A stretch of 64,000 nucleotides of DNA from Rhyzopertha dominica (GCA_025024175.1 QCXZ01000137.1:71238680-71302679), one strand, 5' to 3'; shown: positions 24,681 through 36,092, counted from the first letter of the stretch. Numbers and translations are program-made. The notes: generated from the letters alone by a model not told the origin.

Positions 24681-24792
24681 GGACGATCAAATGATAATAT
24701 GAACGGCGATGCTATAAATACGGGACAACAAGCAACCACCCAGCGGTTAGTGCGTTCACCGCGTCATCTACGTCCACGACCACGAGATCACC

Positions 24793-24829
24793 ACTGAAGA
24801 TGCCTGCCACAGTAGTAGACGAAACGTCT
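24793..24829 (+). ncRNA. Decayed hammerhead-like core, unit 1
   Basis: CTGAAGA followed by GAAACGTC with 20 nt between. Helix II no longer pairs well and helix I (CCA against TTG) is broken, so a relic. Confidence 0.35.
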
Positions 24830-24978
24830 TGAGAAGGAAGAAGAAGAAGAAGAAGAAGACATCGACCTCGGCCAACCAGCCCGAAAGCTTCTCATTATCA
24901 TTTCATTGTCTTTCCAGGTTGGTAAGTCTTGAATGGACTGCCATTCGCGACGTCTACGTCCAAGACCACGACCTCGCC

Positions 24979-25016
24979 ACTGAAGATGACTGCCACAGTA
25001 GAAGGCGAAACGTCTG
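24979..25016 (+). ncRNA. Decayed hammerhead-like core, unit 2
   Basis: CCA-CTGAAGA ... GAAACGTC-TGG keeps a 3-bp helix I (CCA/TGG) and the ACGT helix III, but helix II is poorly complementary (GACTGCC has lost most of its partner). Confidence 0.4.
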
Positions 25017-25075
25017 GAGATGGAAGGAGAAGAAGATATTGACCACGGTCATCCAGCCAGGAACTTCACGTTATC

Positions 25076-26616
25076 AAATAATAAATAAAAATAATTTATC
25101 TGGAATTTCACTAAGTAGATGTGCGACACAACTTTGCTGATCTGAAAACTGATAATTAATACTTTACAAATGATCCATTTGTGAAAATTAAAGTGGGTAC
25201 AATATTGCGTTTTCACTCTGCATGGTACATCATAGGTTCCAAGAATTTTATCATCCATCTATTTTAAAACTCAATGCAATACTTGCAAAACAAATCACCC
25301 ATAAAAGTGAAACTAAACAAGTTTTAAATTTTGAGAAGCCTGTGCGTCTTCTATAATACAAGTGATACGTCCCATACGTTTGTCGTTTTAATTATAATAT
25401 TGAATACAACACAATCAAAACACCTCCATAACCGCGAAAAAGTTACTNCCGATCTGACANTTAATTAACAGCAGACACCCACGCAACGACAAAGCGCCAA
25501 TTGTTTCCTTTGTAGTAGCAGTAAAAATAATGACAATTCCTGATCTTTCTGCTGAATGCACACAATATGTAGCTTCAAGGGCTTTGACGATTTATTTATT
25601 TTTTACGGTTACCCCATCTAGACAAAATATTTAAATGTACTAGAAGCTATATCGATATTTGTTGAGACGAATCTACATTTCATAATTTAGTAAATGATTA
25701 AATAAACTCAACTGTATTATTTTACTTCATAACTTAGCTAGTTTGGTTAATGTAAGTACTAAATAAAATTGAAATGCAGAATTTCAGAGGGTGAGCCCGT
25801 TTTTGTCATTCAAAAACGGAGTTGTTTTAGCAGATAACACGATTTTGCTTTTTATACTCTCCTTCTTTTGCGGAAATTACTCAGACGCGACCCAGGCCAG
25901 TACAGGAATCACTGTGAGAGTGTTCTGCCTACATTCTCAGGTTGCATGCTTAACTTCAAATGATAAAATAACCAGTTACCTAAATCACACTAGTAGCCTG
26001 CTTTTCGTATTTTTGTTCCACAGATAACATAAGATATTTTTTGTTTCCATGACTATTTTCGGTTGGAAATAAAAAAAGGATTGTGCTTATACTTGTTCAT
26101 TCGCTAAGATTATGTCGTTTTTGTTTGTTTTCGATTACAACGGCAAATTCCTCTCCAAATATTTGCGTCTTAACGTAGATTGGATTCGTGCATCGATCCC
26201 AGGAATTTCAATATTTGTTAAGGAAGCAAACTTGCAGGAACGCGGGTGTACGTTTATTATGCAGCATCGTCAGACACAGAAAAATCTATTTTCTAAGGAT
26301 AAGATTAACTAACTTACTAATTATGCCATAAGAACATTCAATAGAAGACGAAGTGCCGTTTTGCGACTACACTGAAATACTAACCCACAAGTTTGCCTGC
26401 GAGTATTGAACTAATAATATGCTACGCATTAACGTAACACCCCTTTCTAGTTTCTATAATGCGTCAAACGTGTCAACGTTAATACTACTGGGATATCAAA
26501 GATAGTTTATGTAACACTGCCTCAACCTTAGCGCTCATCTGTTTCAGCCATATAGCAAAATCCAGATAGATTTATATTCAATGCATGCAAGAAAAGTTTC
26601 GATTGTTCGTCCACAT
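25076..26616. other. Intergenic DNA, nothing recognised
   Basis: No supported feature. Two isolated N bases lie at about 25447 and 25460. Confidence 0.5.
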
Positions 26617-28826
26617 GTACACTCAAAGACTTAATTGAAGAAACGCCTAGCTTTCGTTACAGAACCAATAAACGGTATTACGCCTTCCTCCGCTAGGAAG
26701 CGGTAGAGTAGTTTCCCTAAATATAGAAGAACGAGCAAACATAGCAACGGTCTACCAGATTATTTATTAGGGTAATATTTGCATATTTAAATGGGCATTT
26801 TGGACCCGTCCACAACCATAGGTAAAGTTTTAACACAGCAGTTTCTTAGAACCGCCGGTACCGTGTTATGTGAACGCAAAACTCGTTGCAAACTGAGGAA
26901 AATGATGGCTTATATTTGTCTTAAAATTCAAAACCCACACATTTCAATATTTAAACAATGCAGGGACAAAATATCATTTTTTGTAATATTTTTGCTACAG
27001 CTGTTTCTGTTATTATGTTGGTGGACCTTTAACGACAGGTTTCCAATAATGAAATTCTTTACCTTCTTTAGTTATTACATTTATATTTTTGGTTGGCATA
27101 ATTTTGGCGTAAGCTTGTTTTGTTACTTACTAGTTAGATATATAGTTTGTATACTTTTTCTTAGAGAAGGCAATGTTTTTCACTAAATTGCCAGCAAAAC
27201 AACCTTACAAGATTCTCACAATATTCGAAAAATCAAGTCAAACGTCTGTAAAAGCCAAAACGTGTCGACATGGAGTTAACGCTTTTTAATTTTTTAAATC
27301 TGTTTTTTCGCATCAGCTATTTTTGTTAATAGTTTAGATAAAGATATATTAAATGGAAAAAGAAAGGCACGTTTATTAATATGCAGCTTGACAAAAGATC
27401 GTTTCACCTGTGCTCCTTAAAGTTGATAATAAATAAAATAAAAGTAATAATAATACACATACAAGATTAATAAATTGATGGAAAATATCAAGGAGTATAA
27501 TCCTTCAAGTAATCGACTAGACAGCATAAGTTTACATATCAGAAAACAGATATGCTACTAATGACACACAATGAAAGAGCGAGAAAAAAAGATAAATATG
27601 CATGAATAACAATACTACCGTACAACTAAAGCACCAACTGCAACATTACAATAAAAAGAGAACAAAATGTTAAACTACGAAACAATGATGTAATGTAATT
27701 ATCAATAAACTAATCATTTTGTAATTCATTAGTTTGATGTATCTTCATTTAAAAATTTTTTTGTTCATTGTCCGAAACAAGGCTTCAAGTAATTGACGTA
27801 TAAGAATGATCGCTCAAAAAAAAAACGCTCTGTACTGAGGGGACGTTTTATGTTATGATCATCACTGGTTAACCTGGTTTTGCTGTAAAGAATATTTTCA
27901 GATCATGACATAATTAAATGAAATATAGGTAAAGTAAATAAAGCTGATAAACGTTTGAAATGTTATTAATGTAATTGCTTAACCTACTTGTACCTATATT
28001 GAAATATTCTGTAGGATGCAAATACGAAACGCTCATCTGTGACACACCAAACTTAAAGTTTGAAGACTGATTCAATAATTATTATAACACCGAACAACTT
28101 ATTAAGAAAACTATTTTTCTGACACAAAAATATTATCATTTTGGTTTAGGTTTGCGTAGGCTAGATGAGTGTCAGAACATTGCTATTAAATATATGGAAA
28201 TTCAGGAAAATCGGATCTTTATATTTAAGAAATAAATGAATTTCAGTAACTAGTAACTAGCAACATTTATGCTAAAGTGACCGCAAAACAAGCTTACGCC
28301 AAAATTATGCCAATCAAAAATATAAATCTAACACTAAAGAAGGTAAAGAAATTAATTATTGGAAACTTGTCGTTAAAGGTCCACCAACATAATAACAGAA
28401 ATAACTGTAGTAAAAAGATTACAAAAAATGATATTTTCTTCCTGCATTGTTTTTGACTATTAAAATGTGTGGGTTATGGGTTTTGATTTTCAAGACAAAT
28501 ATTAGCCATCACTTTCCTCAGTTTGAAATGAGTTTTGCGTTCACATAGCACGGTACCAGCGGTTCAAAGAAACTGCTTTACCTGTGGTTGCAGACGGGTC
28601 CATAATGCCCTTTTAAATATGCAGATATTACCCTAATAAATCATCTGATAGAACGTTGCCCTGATCGCTCGTTCTTCCATATTTAGGGAAACTACTCTAC
28701 CGCTTCCTAGCGGAGGAAGGCGCAATGCCGTTTATCGACTCTGTAACGAATTCGTTACCGCCATCTACCGTTACCCAATTCGTGTGCCAAAGCTAGACGT
28801 TTCTTCAATTAAGACTTTGAGTGTAC
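26617..28826. mobile_element. Long-inverted-repeat (foldback-type) element
   Basis: The arms 26617-27122 and 28288-28826 are inverted copies of each other, from GTACACTCAAAG at the outer ends to AAGCTTGTTTTG at the inner ends, with a spacer of about 1.17 kb. The right arm has an extra segment of about 40 bp including a TAACGAATTCGTTA palindrome and a GCCATCTACCG motif. No flanking duplication was clear. A 131-codon frame in the left arm (26791-27186) is hydrophobic and unrecognised, and the equivalent frame is broken in the right arm. Superfamily unknown. Confidence 0.75.
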
Positions 28827-30755
28827 CACTCACACTGTCTCACTGTCAGTGGTGCCACCAAAATAAGCGTGAAAATTATCGGCTGTGAGTTTTTTTGTTC
28901 CCTCGCGCGAGATTTTAGAATACGTTTCTCTTTTTGTTATTTCTGTTTCTTACTGTTTGTTGTCAAAGTTATTAATGCCAAAGGATAAACCGGCCACTGA
29001 CTGACCCACTATTCGCCCTCTGTCAAATTCGCTCAGTTAATAAATATTTGGACCACCAATTGATTGCTACATGGAGTCGATCAGTGGCATCCTTTGTTTG
29101 ATAAATGACTTCGTCACTGCGCTTGTAAACAATTTACATTTTATAGCTGATTGGAATCGATTAAATTGAGTTNTTCGTAAATTCAATTTCCCAAGCTTTT
29201 CTTCCCCGATGAACTTTTAAACTTTAATTTCACTTCACTGTACTAGAAGCAGGAACAGTTCATTATTAAGGAACATTGTTTAGAGTAAAATAAAAGGAAC
29301 ACTTATACGTCATTGCGTAATTCCACGGAAAGCGCTACAGCTTGGTGTAAACCAACTTCTGGGGGAAAAGAGGCAATAAATTTGATTGCCGCCACATTTA
29401 CCTACAAAGCAACCGTATTCGATCCACAAATCATTGCACCCTCGCCATTTTATAGTCTGTTGTATAGCACCCACAACGAACGTAATTGAAATTACAGCAA
29501 TGAGGCTGTAAAGCTGCTTTATTACCGGCTAAGTGATGATTTACAGACACAAGCAAACCACCTTACGGGACGCCAGACCCTGGATTTGCGCGGAGATGTG
29601 CAATACAGTGCACCTTCTGCTTGTCGTCTTCCGCCAGCTGCAACCGCAGCTTCCAGGGGTTTGTTCCGGATTTTCAGGTAGAGCGGCTTTTGTGGAATGC
29701 AAGTATTGTTAAGGGGGACGTAGGAGGCTGGGAAATTTCACCGAAACAGCTTTGCCAGGAGACCTCAATAAAAATACGTATACGCACACTGTGTAAACAG
29801 GTTGTTTAGTGACTTCCGTCATTATGTTAACTTTAATGGCGGCTCCAACCGCAAAGCTCCTTCTGGTGCGGCTCATTTCAAGCCAGCGTTCTATGGACTG
29901 TCGACAAAAGCCTTTAGAACGTATCATGGTTATTCCTTCAAATACATGGTTAAAGGAAGCAGTAGTTAGGGTTCAGTTTCAAACTTAAGCAATAATTGCA
30001 AGACAATCCATTCAAAATTAATATTTCGTATAAGTAAACATCATTTGTCTGATATTGAAAGATCGATTTCGTTGGATTAACGCAAGTGATTCCTTTTAAA
30101 AGGAAGACTTCCAGATGCCGCCTGACATAAAAATTCGTGATAAGCAGCTCACTTCTCTAGTCTGTAATAGACCCTATGCTTTGATTTGCTTTTTTTTAAG
30201 ATTATACATAGTGTATCCCGAGAATGCTGCTCTTCCTCTTTGTGTTGTACCATAAATTTTCGGTATACTTTGTGTAAATTATATTACAGAGACAAAATCT
30301 ATTCCGCTTTCAAAAAAGCGGAGAATACTTTACTACTGGCCCATTTGGTGTTCTCAGTTTTATTCTCAGGTGGTGCTCCAGTATTTGTATCCCCATTGTT
30401 TTGTTTATTCGGCGGGCACAGGGCGCCTGCCGTCGACCACTGGACGTTGGTGGTAGCCGAGGTCTCAGGGGCTCCGTCTAAACTGAGCAGGCACAGCAGG
30501 CCTGTAGTCGAACTCTGAACCATTTGAGTAGCTCAGGTACCAGGACTTTTTTTACTTTTGCGTCTGCTAGTATGAAGCATCTGATGCAAGTATCATTTCT
30601 CCTAACATCTACGTTTCATTCATATGATATGTTATTCTATTATAATATCATGATCTTAAGTTGCCATGACTGTGGCTCTGACATAGCGGCTGCCCCTGCA
30701 CCTCGGCAAGGCTTTGCAGCTATTGTAGCAGCATCATCTTGGGCCTCTCGCAGGT
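28827..30755. other. Intergenic DNA, nothing firmly recognised
   Basis: Two patches stand out as more GC-rich, 29560-29700 and 30400-30500, but neither gives a coherent protein or splice structure. The minus-strand frame at 30299-30523 (74 codons, Pro/Thr/Asn-rich) could be transposon-derived but has no diagnostic motif. Confidence 0.4.
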
Positions 30756-30768
30756 AAAGGTTTCCTCT

Positions 30769-30975
30769 TCATCGTAATATCCCAGAATCCTTGATCATAG
30801 GAATTTGGAGATCCCTGTGTAACTCAGAATTCCCGACGAACCAGGGAGCATCGATGAACATGCGGAGAACCTTCTTCTGGATAACCTCGAGACGTTTGAT
30901 GTGTGTAGCGGATGCGTCACCTCTTGTAGCACAACCTAATGTCATCATCGATGAAAGGGATGCTGGAAGCACTTC
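30769..30975 (-). pseudogene. LINE (Jockey/CR1-like) ORF2 C-terminal fragment
   Basis: The minus-strand frame contains LGCATRGDASATHIKRLEV, QKKVLRMFIDAPWF and ELHRDLQIPMIKD. This is the familiar end of Jockey-type reverse transcriptase proteins just after the RT thumb (the pattern LQ..QNK.LR.I..APWYV.N..LH.DL.IP.I.D). The frame stops after the Ile-Lys-Asp stretch. The RT core is not present upstream. A short, dead, 5'-truncated retrotransposon copy. Confidence 0.8.
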
Positions 30976-31611
30976 ATACTTTTATACTCTCTGGAGAGGT
31001 GGTAGAGACATCCGATCGGTGGCGGTTGAATTTCTGGTCTGGTGGGGACGGCCCATTTTGCTCAATGCCAGCTGGCAGACGATGTTTGATCGTCCTAACA
31101 AGGAAAAGCCAGCTGCTCTGAACGTAGTAGTAAAAACCTTAATGTTCCTTTTGACTGTAAGCTAACGGTTAACGACCATGTCATGTTGTAGTCAAGGCTT
31201 TTTAGTTGTTTGGTTATGTGTCTACACATTATAGGTATTTTCGACGGAACGCATTTGAATATAAAGCTTCGCCTAGTGACGTGTGAGGAAGTCATGTATA
31301 TGGGATGTGAAGATAGATGTTTCCCATATAATAGATAAATTTGCAAGTAAAAATTGTAGAAGGCTAGACTTTGTTTTGTGATTTTCTTTTGTATTAAACA
31401 TTCTTGTTGCAAACTAACAGGTTTTTTTATGTTACCTCAATAAAAACCATAAGTAGGTATTTTTGTTTGAACCTAATCATTACCCCTCCCACACAAAATT
31501 TCTAGATACGCCACTGGTCTCAGGGATCCACAAAATGCTCTCTCACAGTAAAGTAAGACTTTATGGGCTGTCGATTGATCTTGGTAAGTCCATGGCTCAT
31601 GCGTAACAAAA

Positions 31612-31679
<68 letters not shown>

Positions 31680-32414
31680 CCATAAAACACTGAATGAGGG
31701 TCTCTTCTGACTAGGTCGTTCCAGTTATGTTTTTCATGATATTTATTTAATGAATAAGGCTCAATAAAGGATGCTACTATTATTATTATTATTAAGTGGT
31801 CCAAATGCATCTCCTTGAAGTGTCTCCCATTCGATATTTTATCGGTGTGAGACATTCTGTTTTAATGTTAAAATGTGTGATTTGTTCAAGCCAAGTGTAA
31901 ATAGCGTCCATAGTTACATAATTTCAAATTCGCATCAGTCGATTTAACGTCATGTATTTCTTTCTCTAAGTTGCAATACTCTCCTCTAGGTTGTTCTGTC
32001 TTCTTCTTGTGGGGTGAATATTTATTATTTATACATGTTTTACACTTCAAGTGGAAATTTTGAAGAAGGTATCTAACTATATTAAAGGAAAATATATAAG
32101 CCTGTGTTTATTAACTTTTTTAGCTTTTTATGTACTCATTGTGTCCTTATTTGAAGTATACTGATTAATCGGCAAATCAGATATAAACGGACAGTACTTA
32201 TTTTTACTGAATCTACCTCTTCAGGTAACTTAACCTATTAAATTTTCTTACTTCATAAATGACAATTTTAATAACAAACTATTATCAGATGTCTGTAGTT
32301 GATCAATCATAGCTATTTCTGTAACTTCTAATAGAAATAAAAAAAGCTGGTACTTGTTTCAAACATGTGCAACATCTTATTGTATAAAATATATGCTTAT
32401 ACTTCTTATTACAG
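30976..32414. other. Intergenic DNA with a microsatellite
   Basis: Contains the TTA microsatellite listed separately and a shorter TTA run near 31781-31795. Otherwise nothing recognised. Confidence 0.5.
31613..31679. repeat. (TTA)n microsatellite
   Basis: About 22 perfect copies of the trinucleotide TTA. Confidence 0.98.
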
Positions 32415-32478
32415 ATGTTGTATACGGCAACGCCAATACAATGCAGTGAAGGTCAAAAAAGAACCTTTTCAGGCACCG
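32415..32478 (+). CDS. Candidate internal exon, 64 nt
   Basis: Bounded by a good 3' splice site (ACTTCTTATTACAG, ending 32414) and a near-consensus 5' splice site (CCG|GTGAGT). Two frames are open. One reads RQRQYNAVKVKKEPFQAP, which looks protein-like. The phase left by the 16445-16550 exon would hit a TGA here, so a direct join is excluded. It could belong to the same plus-strand gene with an intervening exon, to another gene, or be chance. Confidence 0.3.
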
Positions 32479-33171
32479 GTGAGTTCTTCTCTACCACATT
32501 ATATTATAATTTTTTGTTAATACAAGCCTGTACTATATACAATAGCAAAATAATGTTTTGTCATTGTGTGTGTGAGATAGGTCGCTAATATGCCGGCATA
32601 GTTACTACTTGCAGCTGCTATAACATTTAACTGTATTACGCTGTACCTACATAATATTTTAGTATAAATCACGTATTCAAGTAAAGCTAACAGAGTAAAC
32701 ATCATACGGGCACAATGTGTCACTGTTTACAATGTAAGGAATGGCATTAATCGATATTTATATCATCAGCATCTCATATGATGGATGTGAAATTCAGGAA
32801 ATAATGATATATAGCATCGAATGCGTAATATTATAACGTTCGAATGTAAAATAATGTATCCACTTCGTTAATTTAGAACCTCCCCGTATTTGCCTGCACA
32901 TTTTGTGACTAAAAGATGACTATAAATTAGAATTAGTAAAGAGTACAAACAACATGGTTAGATATAAGTAAGAATTTAGGATGGCAATGTCATCTGTCAA
33001 CATTACACTGACATGATGACAAAGCCACCTAGCTGCCTTAACGAGTACTACTTCCTAAAGGAAGTGACCTGTAGCCTGACAAATTGGCATGCAACTGCAT
33101 ACTTCAATTTGACAGCAGGCCCCCACGGCACTTTTTGCTAACGGCAAGAACCGACATACATTAAAAAGCAT

Positions 33172-33279
33172 GTCTATGCTGTGCTGTCTACACCTCAACC
33201 AACTGCAGATAGATCTATTTCGCTGTCATTACAGCTCATCAGTGCAGTTTAGGTCTAGTGTAGACAGCACGGCATAGAA
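33172..33279 (-). ncRNA. Type I hammerhead ribozyme, family 1 copy a
   Basis: On the minus strand: CTGATGA (complement of 33236-33242), helix II GCTGT-AATG-ACAGC, GAAA, self-complementary ATAGATCTAT as helix III, then C (complement of 33208) as cleavage base in an AUC triplet. Helix I is CTGCA/TGCAG, then an internal loop and a long outer helix (TGTCTACAC with GTGTAGACA, extended by imperfect pairing). The internal loop in helix I is where natural hammerheads contact the helix II loop. All core nucleotides are present, so cleavage is plausible. Confidence 0.88.
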
Positions 33280-33606
33280 CTGGTTTTGCTTATATACCAA
33301 AGCAATGGTATGATGTAAGTAAGAATTTAGGATGGCAATGCCATCTGTCAGCATTACACTGACATGATGACAAAACCACCTAGCTGCCTTAACGGGTACA
33401 ACTTCCTAAAGGAAGTGACCTGTAGCCGTTAGCAAAAAGTGCCGTGGGAGCCTGCTGTCAAATTGAAGTATGCAGTTGCATGCCAATTTGTCAGGCTACA
33501 GGTCACTTCTTTTAGGAAGTAGTACCNGTTAAGGCAGCTAGGTGGCTTTGTCATCATGTCAGTGTAATGCTGACAGATGGCATTGCCATCCTAAATTCTT
33601 ACTTAG

Positions 33607-33912
33607 ACCTATACCAGTCTTGACTGTTTTACTGCTGTGACGCATTGAATCTAGTGTATTGTTCACAAAATAAATATTTGTTATCGCATAAATGGTTTTC
33701 TGTATATGGAAGGTGTAACACCTCGACTTGGTGAATATAAGGGTGTAATTTATCTTCCTTCTTCGGGTATTTGGGAAATTGTGAATTCACCTGGCGCCCA
33801 TCTCAAAAAAATATATAACAAATCCACGCCGTCTTCACTGTTGCACGCCGGCAAATAACCCGAACTGTGCGGTACTTCTACTTCAATATTTCGTGGTACG
33901 TAACACCACCTT
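33607..33912 (+). other. Unclassified segment inside the composite element, LTR-like in part
   Basis: Contains AATAAA near 33670 and, further on, GTGAATTCACC followed by TGGCGCCCA, which resembles the end of an LTR and a tRNA-Lys primer site. No second LTR or coding sequence was found, so the assignment is weak. Confidence 0.3.
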
Positions 33913-33985
33913 GCTTGACAGATGGCATTGCCATCCTAAATTCTTACTTATGTCATACCATTGCTTTGGTATATAAGTAAAACCA

Positions 33986-34093
33986 GTTCTATGCCGTGCT
34001 GTCTACACTAGACCTAAACTGCACTGATGAGCTGTAATGACAGCGAAATAGTACTATCTGCAGTTGGTTGGGGTGTAGACAGCACAGCATATA
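33986..34093 (+). ncRNA. Type I hammerhead ribozyme, family 1 copy b
   Basis: CTGATGA 34024-34030, helix II 34031-34044 (GCTGT/ACAGC), GAAA 34045-34048, helix III ATAGTACTAT 34048-34057, cleavage base C34058, helix I CTGCA (34019-34023) with TGCAG (34059-34063), then the long outer helix. Helix III differs from copies a and c at the two central-flank bases (GTAC for GATC) yet stays self-complementary, which is a compensatory change. Confidence 0.88.
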
Positions 34094-34116
34094 CATGCAT
34101 TTTAACATGGTTAGAT

Positions 34117-34563
34117 TATATTTTAACATTGTTCGGCTAACGGAAAATTTCTCTTGAAATCCACAAATCAAGACATGCGACAACTGTTAAATTATGAATC
34201 GTCGTACTTTATTTTTTTTAATGCGGTACCTTCACGGAGACTCTACCCTGTATATTGATCTAAATTCCAAAATGAAAAATGGATTGTCGGGTAAAACCAC
34301 TTCGGCTGAGTAAATAACACGAAATTAAACTTCCCGGTTTAATCCGACGACAATTCTCACTTTCAGCCTTAGCCTCACGCAGAATACTGATCACCGCTAC
34401 TCTCCTATTGTGTGGACGTACAAATAAGAGAAAAGCACTATCCACATAAAGATTAATCTGTTCTAGATAAAAATAAAAGCGATCGGGTGCTGTGTCTACA
34501 ATTTTATTGTGATCTGTGCAGAATTTAAACTTTTCAAATTGCGCTAATCACTTAAGACTGTAC
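34117..34563. other. Intergenic DNA, nothing recognised
   Basis: No supported feature. Confidence 0.5.
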
Positions 34564-35463
34564 CTAAAAAAATCGCTGCAAATTGAATCAATAATTCCAC
34601 ATTCAATTGTCAAAATTACATTTACGTTTTTATTTTTTATACTATACGATTAGTAATCAGGTTTTGAGCATTTTTTCTCTCTACACATTTTTTCTAAGAC
34701 AAACAGTCCTCGTGATATTAGCAAAAATATATATATTTTTAAAATCGGTTTTTCCAAATAACTCGAAAATTATTAACTTAACAAAAAAATTACAAGAGCG
34801 CTTTCTGATCAGAAAGTGATTTTCTATGTAATGCCAAAATTAAAAAAAAATCGTACGAGCAGGGTCCAAAATAGGTTTTTTGGAAATATTTCGAAAATGT
34901 CAAAATTTTGGATAAATCTTCCAAGACACTTTTTGTGAGAAATTTTATTTCCTATCTGATGGCATTTTCATTTTTTGAATATATTAAATATATTCGGAGA
35001 TATTTAAGAAAAACCGTGTTCTTTAAGTGACGCTTTTTTGCTAATATCTTCTAAACAGTTTGCTGTACCGAAAATTTATAAGAACTAATAATACTCGCAG
35101 TTATACTACTAATCACATACTAAAACGAAAAAAATAAAAATTTGCAAAAAGGGTAGTTACCCCCCAATTTCGCCCCCTTCCCGATACCCTACTTACCCCA
35201 CAAACAATAGGTCGCTTTGGGTAGTTGAGATTTATATGTTTGCCAAATTTCAAGTTCATATATTAAGTCTTTCGAAAGTTATCGTGTCCACAAACAATAC
35301 TACAGTCACACAGACTTATAGACACACAGACAAGAAATTTTTATTTTGCTCAAATTTTGTTTTTTTTTGCGTTGTCGACTATTTTAAAGAGAATGAGCAA
35401 ATAAAAATTTTTTAAAATTTTTTTCGCGATACAATACTTCCCATCCGTTGGATGTGGAAGTAA
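34564..35463 (+). repeat. Unclassified 0.9-kb dispersed repeat, copy 1
   Basis: Matches 58174-59083 in inverted orientation over its full length with scattered differences. One end carries an imperfect hairpin (CTTCC.ATCC-GTT-GGAT..GGAAG). No terminal inverted repeat, target duplication, ORF or poly(A) tail was evident, so the class is unknown. Confidence 0.85.
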
Positions 35464-35789
35464 TTAAGGAAATTTTAGGTGGCGGGCCCTGTATTAGAAA
35501 AATTATCACTGATCCTCAAAATGTCCATCGTTGCTGGCAAATTACAGATCTAATAAGTTGTAAGCTATAAGTAAAAGTCTAACTTTTTTAATACAGCCTA
35601 ATTTTATTTCAAAGATAAAAATAGCTGAATCACACGATCAATAATATTGATTTTTAGCTGAAAACTAGAAAGTTTTATAGTCGTTTCTAGGATATGCGTT
35701 TGTTTATTTGTTAACAATACCGATATTACTTGCAAAATCGACATAAAAAATGAGTTACTGCTGAGAGTCTCTTCATTCCGACTAAAATC

Positions 35790-36092
35790 CAGCATGTTAA
35801 TGGATTAACATAAAACCGATTAACCGGTAAACTGGAGCTGGTAACCGCTCAATTTTTAAGCCGGTTAAGTCTTACCCCGTTTAACCGGTTAATTTATATC
35901 GGTTGACCAGTTAACATAGGCCGGTTAACCGGTTAAAGTAAACCGATTGAGGTTAACCGGTCAATCGGTTAATTCAAACCAGTTAAGCGACGGTTTGATT
36001 ATTTTTATGAAAACCTGTTTTTTTTCATAACCGATTAAATTCGCAGTAACCGCCAAACCGGATACGACGATCACTATTGACAGCACTAATAC
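35790..36092. repeat. AACCGGTTAA-rich hAT-like remnant
   Basis: Dense AACCGGTTAA variants in both orientations. The right end (ACCGCCAAACCGG ... GACAGCACTAAT) matches the end of the better preserved element at 43906-44542. The left end is not clear. Confidence 0.55.

Larger units (their letters stand above)
24690..25075 (+). mobile_element. Tandem pair of Penelope-like terminal repeats
   Basis: Two related units, each with ACGTCCA-GACCACGA, then CCACTGAAGATG, CTGCCACAGTAG and GAAACGTC, start their core at 24791 and 24977, 186 bp apart. A TATAAATACGG box sits upstream at about 24712. Tandem terminal repeats carrying a CTGANGA...GAAACGTC core and preceded by a TATA box are a PLE arrangement. 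The first unit is followed by an AAG/GAA-rich run (about 24835-24860). No reverse transcriptase remains nearby. Confidence 0.55.
32964..34103 (-). mobile_element. Composite hammerhead/foldback retroelement, two nested copies
   Basis: The 13-bp direct repeat AACATGGTTAGAT flanks the whole block (32951-32963 and 34104-34116). The outer copy lies on one side as a foldback arm plus loop (32969-33142) and on the other as a short arm end plus ribozyme head (33913-34103). Between them lies a second, oppositely oriented copy: ribozyme head 33157-33310, arm 33320-33427, loop 33428-33493, arm 33494-33601. A further 300 bp (33607-33912) is unrelated to other copies. Arms share TAAGAATTTAGG, GATGGCAATGCCATC and the palindrome ACTTCCTAAAGGAAGT. 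No protein is encoded. Confidence 0.8.

Noticed and set aside
26791..27186. 131-codon hydrophobic frame as a membrane protein gene
   Set aside because: It lies in one arm of an inverted repeat, and the homologous frame in the other arm is disrupted.
29560..29700. GC-rich patch as a conserved host exon
   Set aside because: Several frames are open on both strands but none gives a familiar protein or a convincing pair of splice sites.
33607..33912. Full LTR retrotransposon inside the composite element
   Set aside because: Only an LTR-end-like GTGAATTCACC plus TGGCGCCCA was seen. No second LTR and no coding sequence.
34801..34820. Palindrome CTTTCTGATCAGAAAG as a regulatory operator
   Set aside because: It is internal to a dispersed repeat and also present in the second copy near 58835, so it is part of that element.
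35800..36060. AACCGGTTAA clusters as a CRISPR-like or operator array
   Set aside because: Spacing is irregular, units occur in both orientations, and the end matches a hAT-like element at 43906-44542.
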